DNA of 64,000 nt from HKST-UBA178 sp965223815. GTDB lineage: Bacteria; Pseudomonadota; Gammaproteobacteria; Chromatiales; Chromatiaceae. The notes beneath the pieces are model-generated. The model worked only from the letters and a program-made list of their open reading frames with translations. It did not search any database and was not told where the DNA came from. The stretch covers positions 496,001-560,000 of the forward strand of contig OZ245019.1 of NCBI GenBank assembly GCA_965223815.1. Direction: 5' to 3'. This document shows positions 53,517 through 61,448 of this stretch, in pieces. Made by a program: the position numbers and the translations under genes. The first letter of the stretch is position 1. Every line of letters begins with the position of its first letter.

Positions 53517-54611
53517 ATGGGAAACAAAACTGTCTTGTATGATGTACACCGTGAGTTCGGTGCTCGCATCGTTCCTTTCGGCGGCTGGGATATGCCGCTT
53601 CACTATGGATCCCAGATAGAGGAACATCACCGGGTAAGGCGTGACGCGGGAATGTTTGACGTTTCGCATATGACGGTGGTTGATCTGCATGGCGCCGAAG
53701 TCAGGGATTTTCTGCGCTACTTGCTGGCCAATGACGTAGCGCGCTTGAAGCATCAGGGCAAAGCGCTTTACAGCTGCATGCTGAATCCGACAGGTGGCGT
53801 CATAGACGATCTAATCGTCTACTATCTTCACGACGATTGGTTCCGCATGGTTGTCAACGCAGCCACCACTGACAAAGACCTCGCCTGGATCGATGCCCAG
53901 GCAGGGCCTTTTGCCATCGATATCAAGCCACGCCGCGACTTGGCTTTGGTTGCAGTGCAGGGACCTCGCGCCCGGGAGCTCGCCTTACCGCTGTTACCCG
54001 AGGAACTCCAGGCGTCGTCGGGAGCGCTAAAGCCGTTTACAGCGGCATCGGGAAATAGCTGGTTCGTGGGGCGGACGGGCTATACAGGTGAGGATGGTTT
54101 TGAAGTTATGATGCCTGCGGAGTCCGCTGCCGATTTCTGGCGGGCACTGGCCGAGCGGGGGGTATCCCCTTGTGGACTGGGTGCTAGGGATACTCTGCGC
54201 CTGGAGGCAGGGATGAATCTCTACGGCGCCGACATGGACGAGGATACCTCGCCCCTAGAAGCAGGTCTGGGGTGGACCGTTGCCTGGGATCCCGGGACCC
54301 GTGATTTCGTGGGCCGGCAATCTCTGGAGGCGATGCGTAGTGCTCCCGATAACCGGCGATTCGTTGGGTTGGTGTTGGTCGGTCGCGGTGTGCTTCGCGA
54401 CCACCTGCCGGTCTATTCCGCCGGAAAACAGGTGGGACAAATTACCTCGGGCGGCTATTCTCCCACGCTGGAGCGATCCATTGCCCTGGCCCGGGTGGAC
54501 CTGGGTCTAGGTGACTCGTGTGAGGTGGAGATTCGGCGCAACAAGGTGTTGGCGAAAGTTGTCAGGCCGCCCTTCGTACGCAACGGAAAGCCGCAGATCG
54601 AGCTGCCCTGA
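53517..54611 (+). CDS. gcvT: Glycine cleavage T protein (aminomethyltransferase)
   Basis: A 364-residue T protein that moves the methylene group from H-protein-bound aminomethyl to tetrahydrofolate. Typical segments are FGGWDMPLHYGSQIEEH, GMFDVSHMTVVDLHG, NPTGGVIDDLIVYYL, TGYTGEDGFEVMMP and LGARDTLRLEAGMNLYGADM. The ATG at 53517 with GAGGAGAG ahead begins the conserved region; an alternative GTG at 53481 lies in the riboswitch leader. Confidence 0.95.
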   Translation: MGNKTVLYDVHREFGARIVPFGGWDMPLHYGSQIEEHHRVRRDAGMFDVSHMTVVDLHGAEVRDFLRYLLANDVARLKHQGKALYSCMLNPTGGVIDDLIVYYLHDDWFRMVVNAATTDKDLAWIDAQAGPFAIDIKPRRDLALVAVQGPRARELALPLLPEELQASSGALKPFTAASGNSWFVGRTGYTGEDGFEVMMPAESAADFWRALAERGVSPCGLGARDTLRLEAGMNLYGADMDEDTSPLEAGLGWTVAWDPGTRDFVGRQSLEAMRSAPDNRRFVGLVLVGRGVLRDHLPVYSAGKQVGQITSGGYSPTLERSIALARVDLGLGDSCEVEIRRNKVLAKVVRPPFVRNGKPQIELP

Positions 54612-54679
54612 TTAGCATCTTGGATTTCGGATAGTTATTCAGTACCCAAACCGACTTATAAACTTTGAGGAGTGATTTG

Positions 54680-55075
54680 ATGAGCGAATTACCGACTGAT
54701 CTCAGATTTGCCAAGAGTCATGAGTGGATTCGAGATGAGGGCGATGGTACCGCCACTATTGGCATTACCGATCATGCTCAGGAGCAACTCGGTGATCTGG
54801 TATTCGTGGAGCTGCCGGAAGTGGGTGCCTCTGTCACCCAGGGTAGCGAATGCGCTGTGGTGGAGTCCGTTAAGGCGGCGTCCGATATCTATAGCCCGGC
54901 TTCTGGTGAGGTGGTGGCGGTGAACGAGGATCTGGGCGATGCCCCGGAAACAGTAAATAACGATCCGTTTGGAGACGGATGGATCTTCAAGGTCAAGCTG
55001 GAGGATGCCTCGCAACTGGGTGCACTTCTCGATGCGGATGGTTACACCAGCCATGTCTCCGCGGAAGAACACTGA
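54680..55075 (+). CDS. gcvH: Glycine cleavage H protein
   Basis: A 131-residue carrier. The lipoylated lysine is Lys65 in VVESVKAASDIYSP. RFAKSHEWIRDEGDG and GITDHAQEQLGDLVFVELPE are family signatures. It shuttles the aminomethyl group from the P protein to the T protein. The ATG at 54680 has GAGGAG ahead. It lies between gcvT and gcvPA. Confidence 0.96.
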   Translation: MSELPTDLRFAKSHEWIRDEGDGTATIGITDHAQEQLGDLVFVELPEVGASVTQGSECAVVESVKAASDIYSPASGEVVAVNEDLGDAPETVNNDPFGDGWIFKVKLEDASQLGALLDADGYTSHVSAEEH

Positions 55076-55086
55076 CAGGGTTTGCC

Positions 55087-56484
55087 ATGCCTTTTATCCC
55101 ACACACAGAGAACGAAACTCGGGAGATGCTGGACGCCATAGGTGTGGGCGGGATCGAGGATCTATTCGACGAAATACCTGATCGCCTCCGCTGCGGCGAA
55201 CTGGAAACCGTCCCGGCAGCGCTCTCGGAACTCGAGGTATCGACTCTCATGGCTTCCCGCGCCCGCGCGGACGGTCAGCCTTGTTGCTTCATTGGTGCAG
55301 GGGCCTATGATCACCACATCCCTGCCGCAGTCTGGCAAATTGCTACGCGGGGTGAATTCTACAGCGCGTACACTCCTTATCAGGCGGAGGCGAGCCAGGG
55401 AACACTGCAACTGCTGTATGAGTTCCAGTCCATGATGACAGCACTGACCGCCATGGAGGTTTCCAATGCGTCGCTTTACGATGGCGCGTCGGCACTGGCA
55501 GAGGCGGTGCTAATGGCTATTCGCGCCAATCGGAAGTCCAAGTCGAGGCGAGTTCTGGTTCCGCGCAGTCTCCACCCCACCTATCGGAAGGTTGTGCACA
55601 ACATCACCCATAATCAGGCCATAGAGATGGTGGAAATCGGCTTTGATCCGAAGACTGGTTGCACCGATATGGCACAATTGGCGGACCATGCGGGCGGCGA
55701 TATTGCCGCGCTGGTTGTTCCTCAGCCAAACTTTTTTGGCGTACTAGAGGAGGTGAGCGAACTAACCGACTGGGCAAGGACCAACGGTGCTCTCTCTATC
55801 GCTGTGGTCAATCCCCTCTCCCTGGCCGTACTGACGCCACCAGGGGAGTGGGGGGCGCAAGGGGCTGACATTTGTTGTGGTGAAGGACAGCCGTTGGGGG
55901 CGCCCCTATCCTCCGGCGGGCCCTATTTTGGATTCCTTTGCAGCAGAAAATCCTTGGTTAGACAAATGCCAGGTAGAATTATTGGCCGCACACTGGATGT
56001 GGATGGCAATACCGGCTTCTCTCTCACTCTGCAGGCCCGGGAGCAACACATTCGCCGTTCCAAGGCAACCTCCAATATCTGCACCAATCAGGGGCTAATG
56101 GTCACCGCGGCCACTATTCACATGGCGCTGCTAGGGGCGGAGGGTCTGGCGCGGGTAGCCGGGGCCTGTCACCGGAACACGGAGACGCTCACACGCGCTT
56201 TGTGCAACCTGCCGGGGGTCGAAATCAGGTTTAGGCAGGAGTTTTTTCACGAACGGGTTATCTCTTTGCCGTTAGATCCCAAGGATGCATTGCGGGCTCT
56301 CGCTGCCCACAATGTGCTTGGCGGACTTGATCTTTCACGGGAATACCCTGAATTGGGTAACGCGATCCTCGTCTGCGCCACGGAAAAGCGCACAGCGGAT
56401 GAGATTCAGGGGTACGCGAAAAAATTGGCGCGGATTATCAATCTTCAGGGTGGGGCGCCCTGCGAATCGAAGCGATCCGACTGA
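55087..56484 (+). CDS. gcvPA: Glycine dehydrogenase (decarboxylating) subunit 1
   Basis: A 465-residue N-terminal half of a split P protein. FIPHTENETREMLDAIGVGG, GAGAYDHHIPAAVWQI, YTPYQAEASQGTLQLLYEFQ and SLYDGASALAEA are conserved. It lacks the PLP lysine, which is on subunit 2. The split is the natural two-subunit form found in many bacteria, not a frameshift, because each part has its own start, ribosome site and full domain ends. It begins 11 bp after gcvH. Confidence 0.95.
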   Translation: MPFIPHTENETREMLDAIGVGGIEDLFDEIPDRLRCGELETVPAALSELEVSTLMASRARADGQPCCFIGAGAYDHHIPAAVWQIATRGEFYSAYTPYQAEASQGTLQLLYEFQSMMTALTAMEVSNASLYDGASALAEAVLMAIRANRKSKSRRVLVPRSLHPTYRKVVHNITHNQAIEMVEIGFDPKTGCTDMAQLADHAGGDIAALVVPQPNFFGVLEEVSELTDWARTNGALSIAVVNPLSLAVLTPPGEWGAQGADICCGEGQPLGAPLSSGGPYFGFLCSRKSLVRQMPGRIIGRTLDVDGNTGFSLTLQAREQHIRRSKATSNICTNQGLMVTAATIHMALLGAEGLARVAGACHRNTETLTRALCNLPGVEIRFRQEFFHERVISLPLDPKDALRALAAHNVLGGLDLSREYPELGNAILVCATEKRTADEIQGYAKKLARIINLQGGAPCESKRSD

Positions 56485-56569
56485 TGACTCCGGCAAGTGT
56501 TCACAGGAACTATTTCTGCTCGGCGGCGAACGCAGCAATTCAACTAAGTCAAATGAGGACGTACACTCC

Positions 56570-58027
56570 ATGTCTTTGATATTCGAGCAGTCGATGCCGG
56601 GGCGCAGGTCCACTGCTCAGGCTCCGTTAGCTAAGGCGGAACGCTCACCGTTTTCGGAACGGTTTCGGCGGCAACAGCCACCGCAGCTGCCAGAAGTCTC
56701 GGAGATGCAGGCGGTGCGTCACTACACCCGATTATCGAGAAAGAATTTCTCTATCGATACCGAGTTCTATCCCTTGGGATCGTGCACCATGAAATATAAC
56801 CCCAGAGCGTGCAATGCTCTGGCCATGCTGCCCGAATTTTTGGTCCGCCATCCGGAGGCGCCCGAGAGCCACAGCCAGGGGTTCCTGGCGTGCATGCACG
56901 AATTGCAGGAGATGCTCAAAGAGGTCACCGGAATGCAGGCGGTATCGTTGAGCCCTGCGGCAGGCGCTCAGGGCGAATTCGCTGGGGTCGCCATGATTCG
57001 CGCCTATCACGATTCCCGCAACGATGACCAGCGCGACGAAATCCTGGTGCCCGACGCGGCTCACGGTACCAATCCTGCTTCCGCCGTAATGTGCGGCTAC
57101 AAGATTCGAGAGATTCCCACTGGATCTAACGGGGATGTTGATGTTGAGGCGCTGCGAACTGTGCTGGGACCGCATACAGCTGGCATCATGCTCACCAACC
57201 CCTCCACCGTAGGAGTCTTCGATCGGGGGATCGAGCAGATTGCCGAAATGGTCCACGATGCCGGAGGGCTGCTTTACTATGACGGCGCCAATTTGAACGC
57301 CATCCTTGGCAAAGTGCGGCCGGGGGATATGGGGTTCGACGTCATTCATATGAATCTACACAAGACTTTTTCCACGCCTCACGGTGGCGGCGGACCTGGT
57401 GCCGGCCCAGTCGGTGTCAGTGAACGACTGGTTCCTTTTCTGCCGGTGCCAATGGTGGGTCGAAATGGAGACGAATTTCACTGGATGTATGAGTCCGACT
57501 GCCCTCAGAGTATAGGCCGTTTGTCTGCATTTGCCGGCAACGCCGGCGTGCTGCTGCGGGCATATGTTTATGCCCGCATGCTTGGGCGCGAGGGAATGGG
57601 CAGGGTGGCCGAGTATTCAACCCTGAATGCCAACTACATGCTGAAGCGCATGCAGGCTGGTGGGTTCGATGCGGCCTATCCTGAGCGGCGGGCTACTCAT
57701 GAATTCATCATCACCTTGAAGCGCCAGGCCAAAGCCTACGGAGTAACCACAATGGACTTCGCCAAGCGTTTACTGGATTACGGGTTTCACGCGCCAACCA
57801 CTTATTTTCCGCTACTGGTGCCTGAGTGCCTGTTGATAGAACCTACGGAAACCGAAGACAAGGCAACTCTGGACGCCTTTATAGAGGCCATGATTCAGAT
57901 CGGTGTTGAGGCGGAAAGCAATCCAGAAAAGCTCAGGAGTGCGCCCCACACTTTACCGGTCAAGCGATTGGATGATGTGCGCGCTGCTCGCGAGCTTGAT
58001 CTGGCATGGTCTCCAGGCAGCAGTTGA
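56570..58027 (+). CDS. gcvPB: Glycine dehydrogenase (decarboxylating) subunit 2
   Basis: A 485-residue PLP subunit of the split P protein. The cofactor lysine is Lys265 in HMNLHKTFSTPHGGGG. FYPLGSCTMKYNPR, LSPAAGAQGEFAGV and AAHGTNPASAVMCGY are family signatures. With subunit 1 it decarboxylates glycine and loads the H protein. The start is the ATG at 56570; the 85-bp gap after gcvPA has no terminator-like stem. Confidence 0.95.
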   Translation: MSLIFEQSMPGRRSTAQAPLAKAERSPFSERFRRQQPPQLPEVSEMQAVRHYTRLSRKNFSIDTEFYPLGSCTMKYNPRACNALAMLPEFLVRHPEAPESHSQGFLACMHELQEMLKEVTGMQAVSLSPAAGAQGEFAGVAMIRAYHDSRNDDQRDEILVPDAAHGTNPASAVMCGYKIREIPTGSNGDVDVEALRTVLGPHTAGIMLTNPSTVGVFDRGIEQIAEMVHDAGGLLYYDGANLNAILGKVRPGDMGFDVIHMNLHKTFSTPHGGGGPGAGPVGVSERLVPFLPVPMVGRNGDEFHWMYESDCPQSIGRLSAFAGNAGVLLRAYVYARMLGREGMGRVAEYSTLNANYMLKRMQAGGFDAAYPERRATHEFIITLKRQAKAYGVTTMDFAKRLLDYGFHAPTTYFPLLVPECLLIEPTETEDKATLDAFIEAMIQIGVEAESNPEKLRSAPHTLPVKRLDDVRAARELDLAWSPGSS

Positions 58028-58069
58028 TTTCGCTGCTGCTCGCCTCGATTGGGTCTTAGGGGGCTGAAC

Positions 58070-58091
58070 TAGGGCCTGTTAACAGGCCCTA
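58070..58091. terminator. Perfect 22-bp palindrome between convergent genes
   Basis: TAGGGCCTGTT/AACAGGCCCTA is a perfect dyad lying 42 bases after the gcvPB stop and overlapping the stop codon of the convergent MinD-like gene. Without a loop or T run it is a weak classical terminator, but it is well placed to end both transcripts as a cruciform-type hairpin. Confidence 0.4.
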
Positions 58092-59012
58092 ACTGCGCTG
58101 GCCTAGCAGTGCCGCGTAACGGGACGCTGTGCGGAGACCGTTCATACCCTCATCCTCGCTGAGAGATGAGCACTTGGCCGTCAATTTGTTGTGGTTCCAC
58201 TGGTGTATCGCCTTCTTTGGTGACCCGTCGAGGTCTTCCGCTTCCCCGAGCAGAGCGGAGAAGTAGTCGCTAAAGCGTTCATTCACCGGGTGGGGGGGCA
58301 TTAGCTGCAGAATCCTCCGGGATATTGCCGCCAAGCACTGCTGGGATGCCTGATTCGAGGAGGGCAAGCTCTTACTGGAAGATCCCTGTGGTATTTGCTT
58401 ATCGGCCAGCATGTAACCGAGGTAACGGATCTCTACCTGCAGATACTTCATCGTTGCTCGCCGCAGTTGCCGAAAACTATCGTGGGCGGTGGGGAGATTG
58501 GGAACTTTATTGAGAATGACGTAGATTGGTCGGTCAAAATAGTGACGTCTCAAGGATTTAAGCAGAGTGAACGCAGCGTTGTGAGAACTGGATGTCGGAG
58601 TTACCACCAGCACTAGCTGGGGTGCGGCCAACAGCAGCGGCAAAAGATGCTCGCCTCCGGCCGCTGAAGCATCGATGAAGAGGTAGTCGGAAGCTTTTTC
58701 CAACCGCTGTAATCTGGTCAGCAGTTCAACCTGGTGAGCCCGCTTTTCGAATAAAAACGACGCCAGTTGAGAGCCGATATGGGAAACCTTCGGCACCTCT
58801 ATGCAGCTTGGAGTTCGTTCGGCCTGCTCTCCATCTCCGTTTGACTCTATGAGGCAAACCCTGTTTCCCTGTAGCCGCACGGCATCACTGATACTAACGG
58901 CAAGGGTGCTGACACCACTCCCTTCACTACCGGAGCAGACTACCAGCGTTCTTGCTATCGGGTTAATGTCGGGTCCGATTCGTGGAATGGTTGGCTTGTG
59001 GGCGGTGGTCAT
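58089..59012 (-). CDS. MinD/FlhG/ParA-like protein with degenerate P-loop
   Basis: A 307-residue protein of the SIMIBI MinD/FlhG class: CSGSEGSGVSTLAVSISDA where the deviant Walker A should be, CLIESNGDGEQAERTP, YLFIDASAAGGEHLLPLLLA (switch II/Walker B) and LVVTPTSSSHNAAFTLLKSL. Both P-loop lysines of the SGKGGVGKT pattern are replaced (Ser and Val), so ATP hydrolysis is doubtful. FlhG/MinD relatives place flagella or signalling arrays in the cell. The ATG at 59012 with AGGTAAT ahead was chosen. It is divergent from the HDOD-kinase gene, which may be a functional partner (inference). Confidence 0.75.
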   Translation of the reverse strand: MTTAHKPTIPRIGPDINPIARTLVVCSGSEGSGVSTLAVSISDAVRLQGNRVCLIESNGDGEQAERTPSCIEVPKVSHIGSQLASFLFEKRAHQVELLTRLQRLEKASDYLFIDASAAGGEHLLPLLLAAPQLVLVVTPTSSSHNAAFTLLKSLRRHYFDRPIYVILNKVPNLPTAHDSFRQLRRATMKYLQVEIRYLGYMLADKQIPQGSSSKSLPSSNQASQQCLAAISRRILQLMPPHPVNERFSDYFSALLGEAEDLDGSPKKAIHQWNHNKLTAKCSSLSEDEGMNGLRTASRYAALLGQRS

Positions 59013-59250
59013 GATATTACCTGGTACCTCGGAGAATTGGGACGAGCTCAGCATAACCCATTAGGATTATTGCACAAGCGCCCCAATATCGGCATTCGGG
59101 TCAGTAGAAACCTATTCCCAACTATCCGATGGACCTTAAGGCTGGCATGTGGAAGTCGGTGTACTCAGCGGTTTGCCCGATGTTTTGTCCCTTTAATGAC
59201 CTACCCTTAAAGAGGTTTAGGGCGCCTAAATCTGTTAAAGTCGTCACCCT

Positions 59251-61362
59251 ATGACTGAGATGCCTGTCACAATGTGCAGCTTGTATGAACTCGGACAGAT
59301 CCCGTCTGTGCCCGGGGTTGTACTGATGCTGATTGAGGCCTGTCAGAGACCCAATGCCGAAATGGATGAGATTGTTGGGGTGCTCCACAAAGATATGGGG
59401 CTAAGCGCCCGAGTACTGGGGTTTTCCGCCGGCCGGGCACTAGAGGGGGAGAGGGCGCCCCGGCTGCTCAGTGAGGCTGTACTGGCCCTGGGACTGGAGA
59501 CGATTCGCTCCATCGCCATGTCTACGGCGGTACATCAGTTTTTTTCCCGGCATGATGCAGGCGTGGGCAGGTGGTTGGCCCTTTTCTGGGAGAGATCTCT
59601 CGCCGGTGCCCACGGTGCACGCCTGTTGGCAACGCTAACGGGTTATGAGCGAACCGAGGAGGCCTACCTGTGTGGCCTGTTCCTCAATTTGGGGCGGCTG
59701 CTGTTCATGCACCGGCAGCCCATCACTTATCCCGTCGCACTCAACCGCGGGGGAGAAGGTGAGGCGTTGTCTCGTGCGGAACAGTCGATTTTCGGTTTGA
59801 CCGGCCAGGAGGCGGGGGCGGCACTCATTCGTCATTGGGATCCCCACTCGATGCTTTCAGATGCGGTGCTGTATCAAGACGAGGCAGTGGAAGCCGTCGC
59901 GGATGCGCCACATCTGGTTAGGTTGAGTCATTTCGCCCGAACTCTGGGAGATACGGGTGCGGAAAGCGATGCCCAATACCGCAATGGAAAAATACTGCTG
60001 GGGCTGACCGCTGCGGATGTCGATGAACTCCGAGCAAAGACCCAGTCGGCCGTCACAGAGGCCCTGACTGGCGTTACCGTCAGTAGGCATTTGGATGGCG
60101 ACAATGATTTCTCGGTGGATGGCAATGGGGTAAGGCTGGCTCTGGCGCGCAAAATTCGGGAATCCGCACAAATGAACGGCGTACGCCAGCACCTTTCAGT
60201 CGCCCATGATCTAAAGGCGACGCTGGGGGCCGCGTTGCAGGACTGTAGAATTCTCTTCGGGGTTAATTACAGTATCTGCTTTCTTGAGGATACCGCTGGA
60301 GCCTACCTGTTGCCGCAAGCCTCCAATTGCCCGGGAGAGCGCTACATCAGAGAGTTCAAAATACGCCTTGCACCCGATAGCAGCCTGGTTTCCCGGGCTT
60401 TTTTAGAGCGGGCACGGCTCTCGACTTGGGATACTGGCGAAGGCGCCTTGTCGGTGGTGGATCGTCAGCTCCAGAGAATGCTCGAAAGCGATGGTTTTAT
60501 TTGCTTACCTCTGTTCTCCTCCTCAGAGGCCGGCGGTGTTCTGGTGGCGGGCATCGACGGGGAGGACCTGAATAGCTTTCGGCAAAAAGACAGTCTTCTG
60601 CACTGTTTTTCCGAGGCGGTGTTTCAAGCCATGAGCGTCAGGCAAAAGCTGGTTCGGGAACGCCAATTCGCAGTGGCCCAAGAGCGTGAAAGGCGGCAGG
60701 GCGAGCTCGGAAAGCTGGCTCATGAGGCAAATAATCCGCTGTCCATCATAAAAAACTACCTCCAGGTCCTCTCTGTTCGGCTGGGGGAGAAAGATGAGCT
60801 GCAAGAGCAGATTACCATCCTTAACGAGGAGATTGAGCGAGTAGCTGATATCGTGGCTCAGGTGCGCGAACAGCCGAAAGAGAGCGAGGCAAGGCAAACC
60901 AAGGTCGACGTTAATGCCTTGATACGCGATCTTGTGGGGATTTTCCGTGTATCCCGTTTTAGCAGCCGGAATATTGTGGTATCCGAGGCCTTGGATCCAA
61001 AATTACCGAGCATTTTCACCGATGGGGATAATTTAAAGCAGATTCTCACCAATCTATTCAAGAATGCCAGCGAGGTTTTACCGGATCACGGGCATTTGAT
61101 GATCGCCACCCGAGATCAAATCAACTTCAATGGGACAACTTATGTGGAGATTATGGTTGAGGATAATGGCCCGGGGATACCTTTAGACGTGCTGGGCGAT
61201 GTATTCACCCCGGTTAGAAGTAAGAAAGGGGGCACCCATGCGGGGCTTGGTCTGACTATTGTAAAGGATCTGGTTTCCGAACTTGGGGGTTCTGTCAGTT
61301 GCAGTAACAGGAGCAAGGGGGGAGCGCGTTTCGTTATCATGCTACCCAGAAAAACGGAATAA
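59251..61362 (+). CDS. HDOD-GAF sensor histidine kinase
   Basis: A 703-residue soluble kinase. An HDOD domain (about 10-210: LGQIPSVPGVVLMLIEACQR, SEAVLALGLETIRSIA) is followed by a GAF-like domain (about 315-465: DCRILFGVNYSICFLED), then HisKA with His491 in GKLAHEANNPLSIIKNYLQV. The ATPase domain has N, G1 and G2 boxes (LTNLFKNASEVL, EDNGPGIP, GGTHAGLGLTIVK). No TM segment, so it senses a cytosolic signal. The HDOD-kinase fusion is uncommon. It lies 86 bp before a receiver-PAS-GGDEF-EAL protein, its likely phosphorylation target. ATG at 59251; two further ATGs nearby make the exact start uncertain. Confidence 0.88.
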   Translation: MTEMPVTMCSLYELGQIPSVPGVVLMLIEACQRPNAEMDEIVGVLHKDMGLSARVLGFSAGRALEGERAPRLLSEAVLALGLETIRSIAMSTAVHQFFSRHDAGVGRWLALFWERSLAGAHGARLLATLTGYERTEEAYLCGLFLNLGRLLFMHRQPITYPVALNRGGEGEALSRAEQSIFGLTGQEAGAALIRHWDPHSMLSDAVLYQDEAVEAVADAPHLVRLSHFARTLGDTGAESDAQYRNGKILLGLTAADVDELRAKTQSAVTEALTGVTVSRHLDGDNDFSVDGNGVRLALARKIRESAQMNGVRQHLSVAHDLKATLGAALQDCRILFGVNYSICFLEDTAGAYLLPQASNCPGERYIREFKIRLAPDSSLVSRAFLERARLSTWDTGEGALSVVDRQLQRMLESDGFICLPLFSSSEAGGVLVAGIDGEDLNSFRQKDSLLHCFSEAVFQAMSVRQKLVRERQFAVAQERERRQGELGKLAHEANNPLSIIKNYLQVLSVRLGEKDELQEQITILNEEIERVADIVAQVREQPKESEARQTKVDVNALIRDLVGIFRVSRFSSRNIVVSEALDPKLPSIFTDGDNLKQILTNLFKNASEVLPDHGHLMIATRDQINFNGTTYVEIMVEDNGPGIPLDVLGDVFTPVRSKKGGTHAGLGLTIVKDLVSELGGSVSCSNRSKGGARFVIMLPRKTE

Positions 61363-61448
61363 CATGCAGGCTGGATTGGGAAGCAGCGGAATTGACCGGC
61401 TTTGTGGTATTTGACGCTTCCTCCGCCGAAACAATTACAGGAGAGTAG

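Noticed and set aside
55087..58027. Frameshifted single gcvP gene
   Set aside because: Both halves have own starts and complete conserved ends, matching the known two-subunit P protein.
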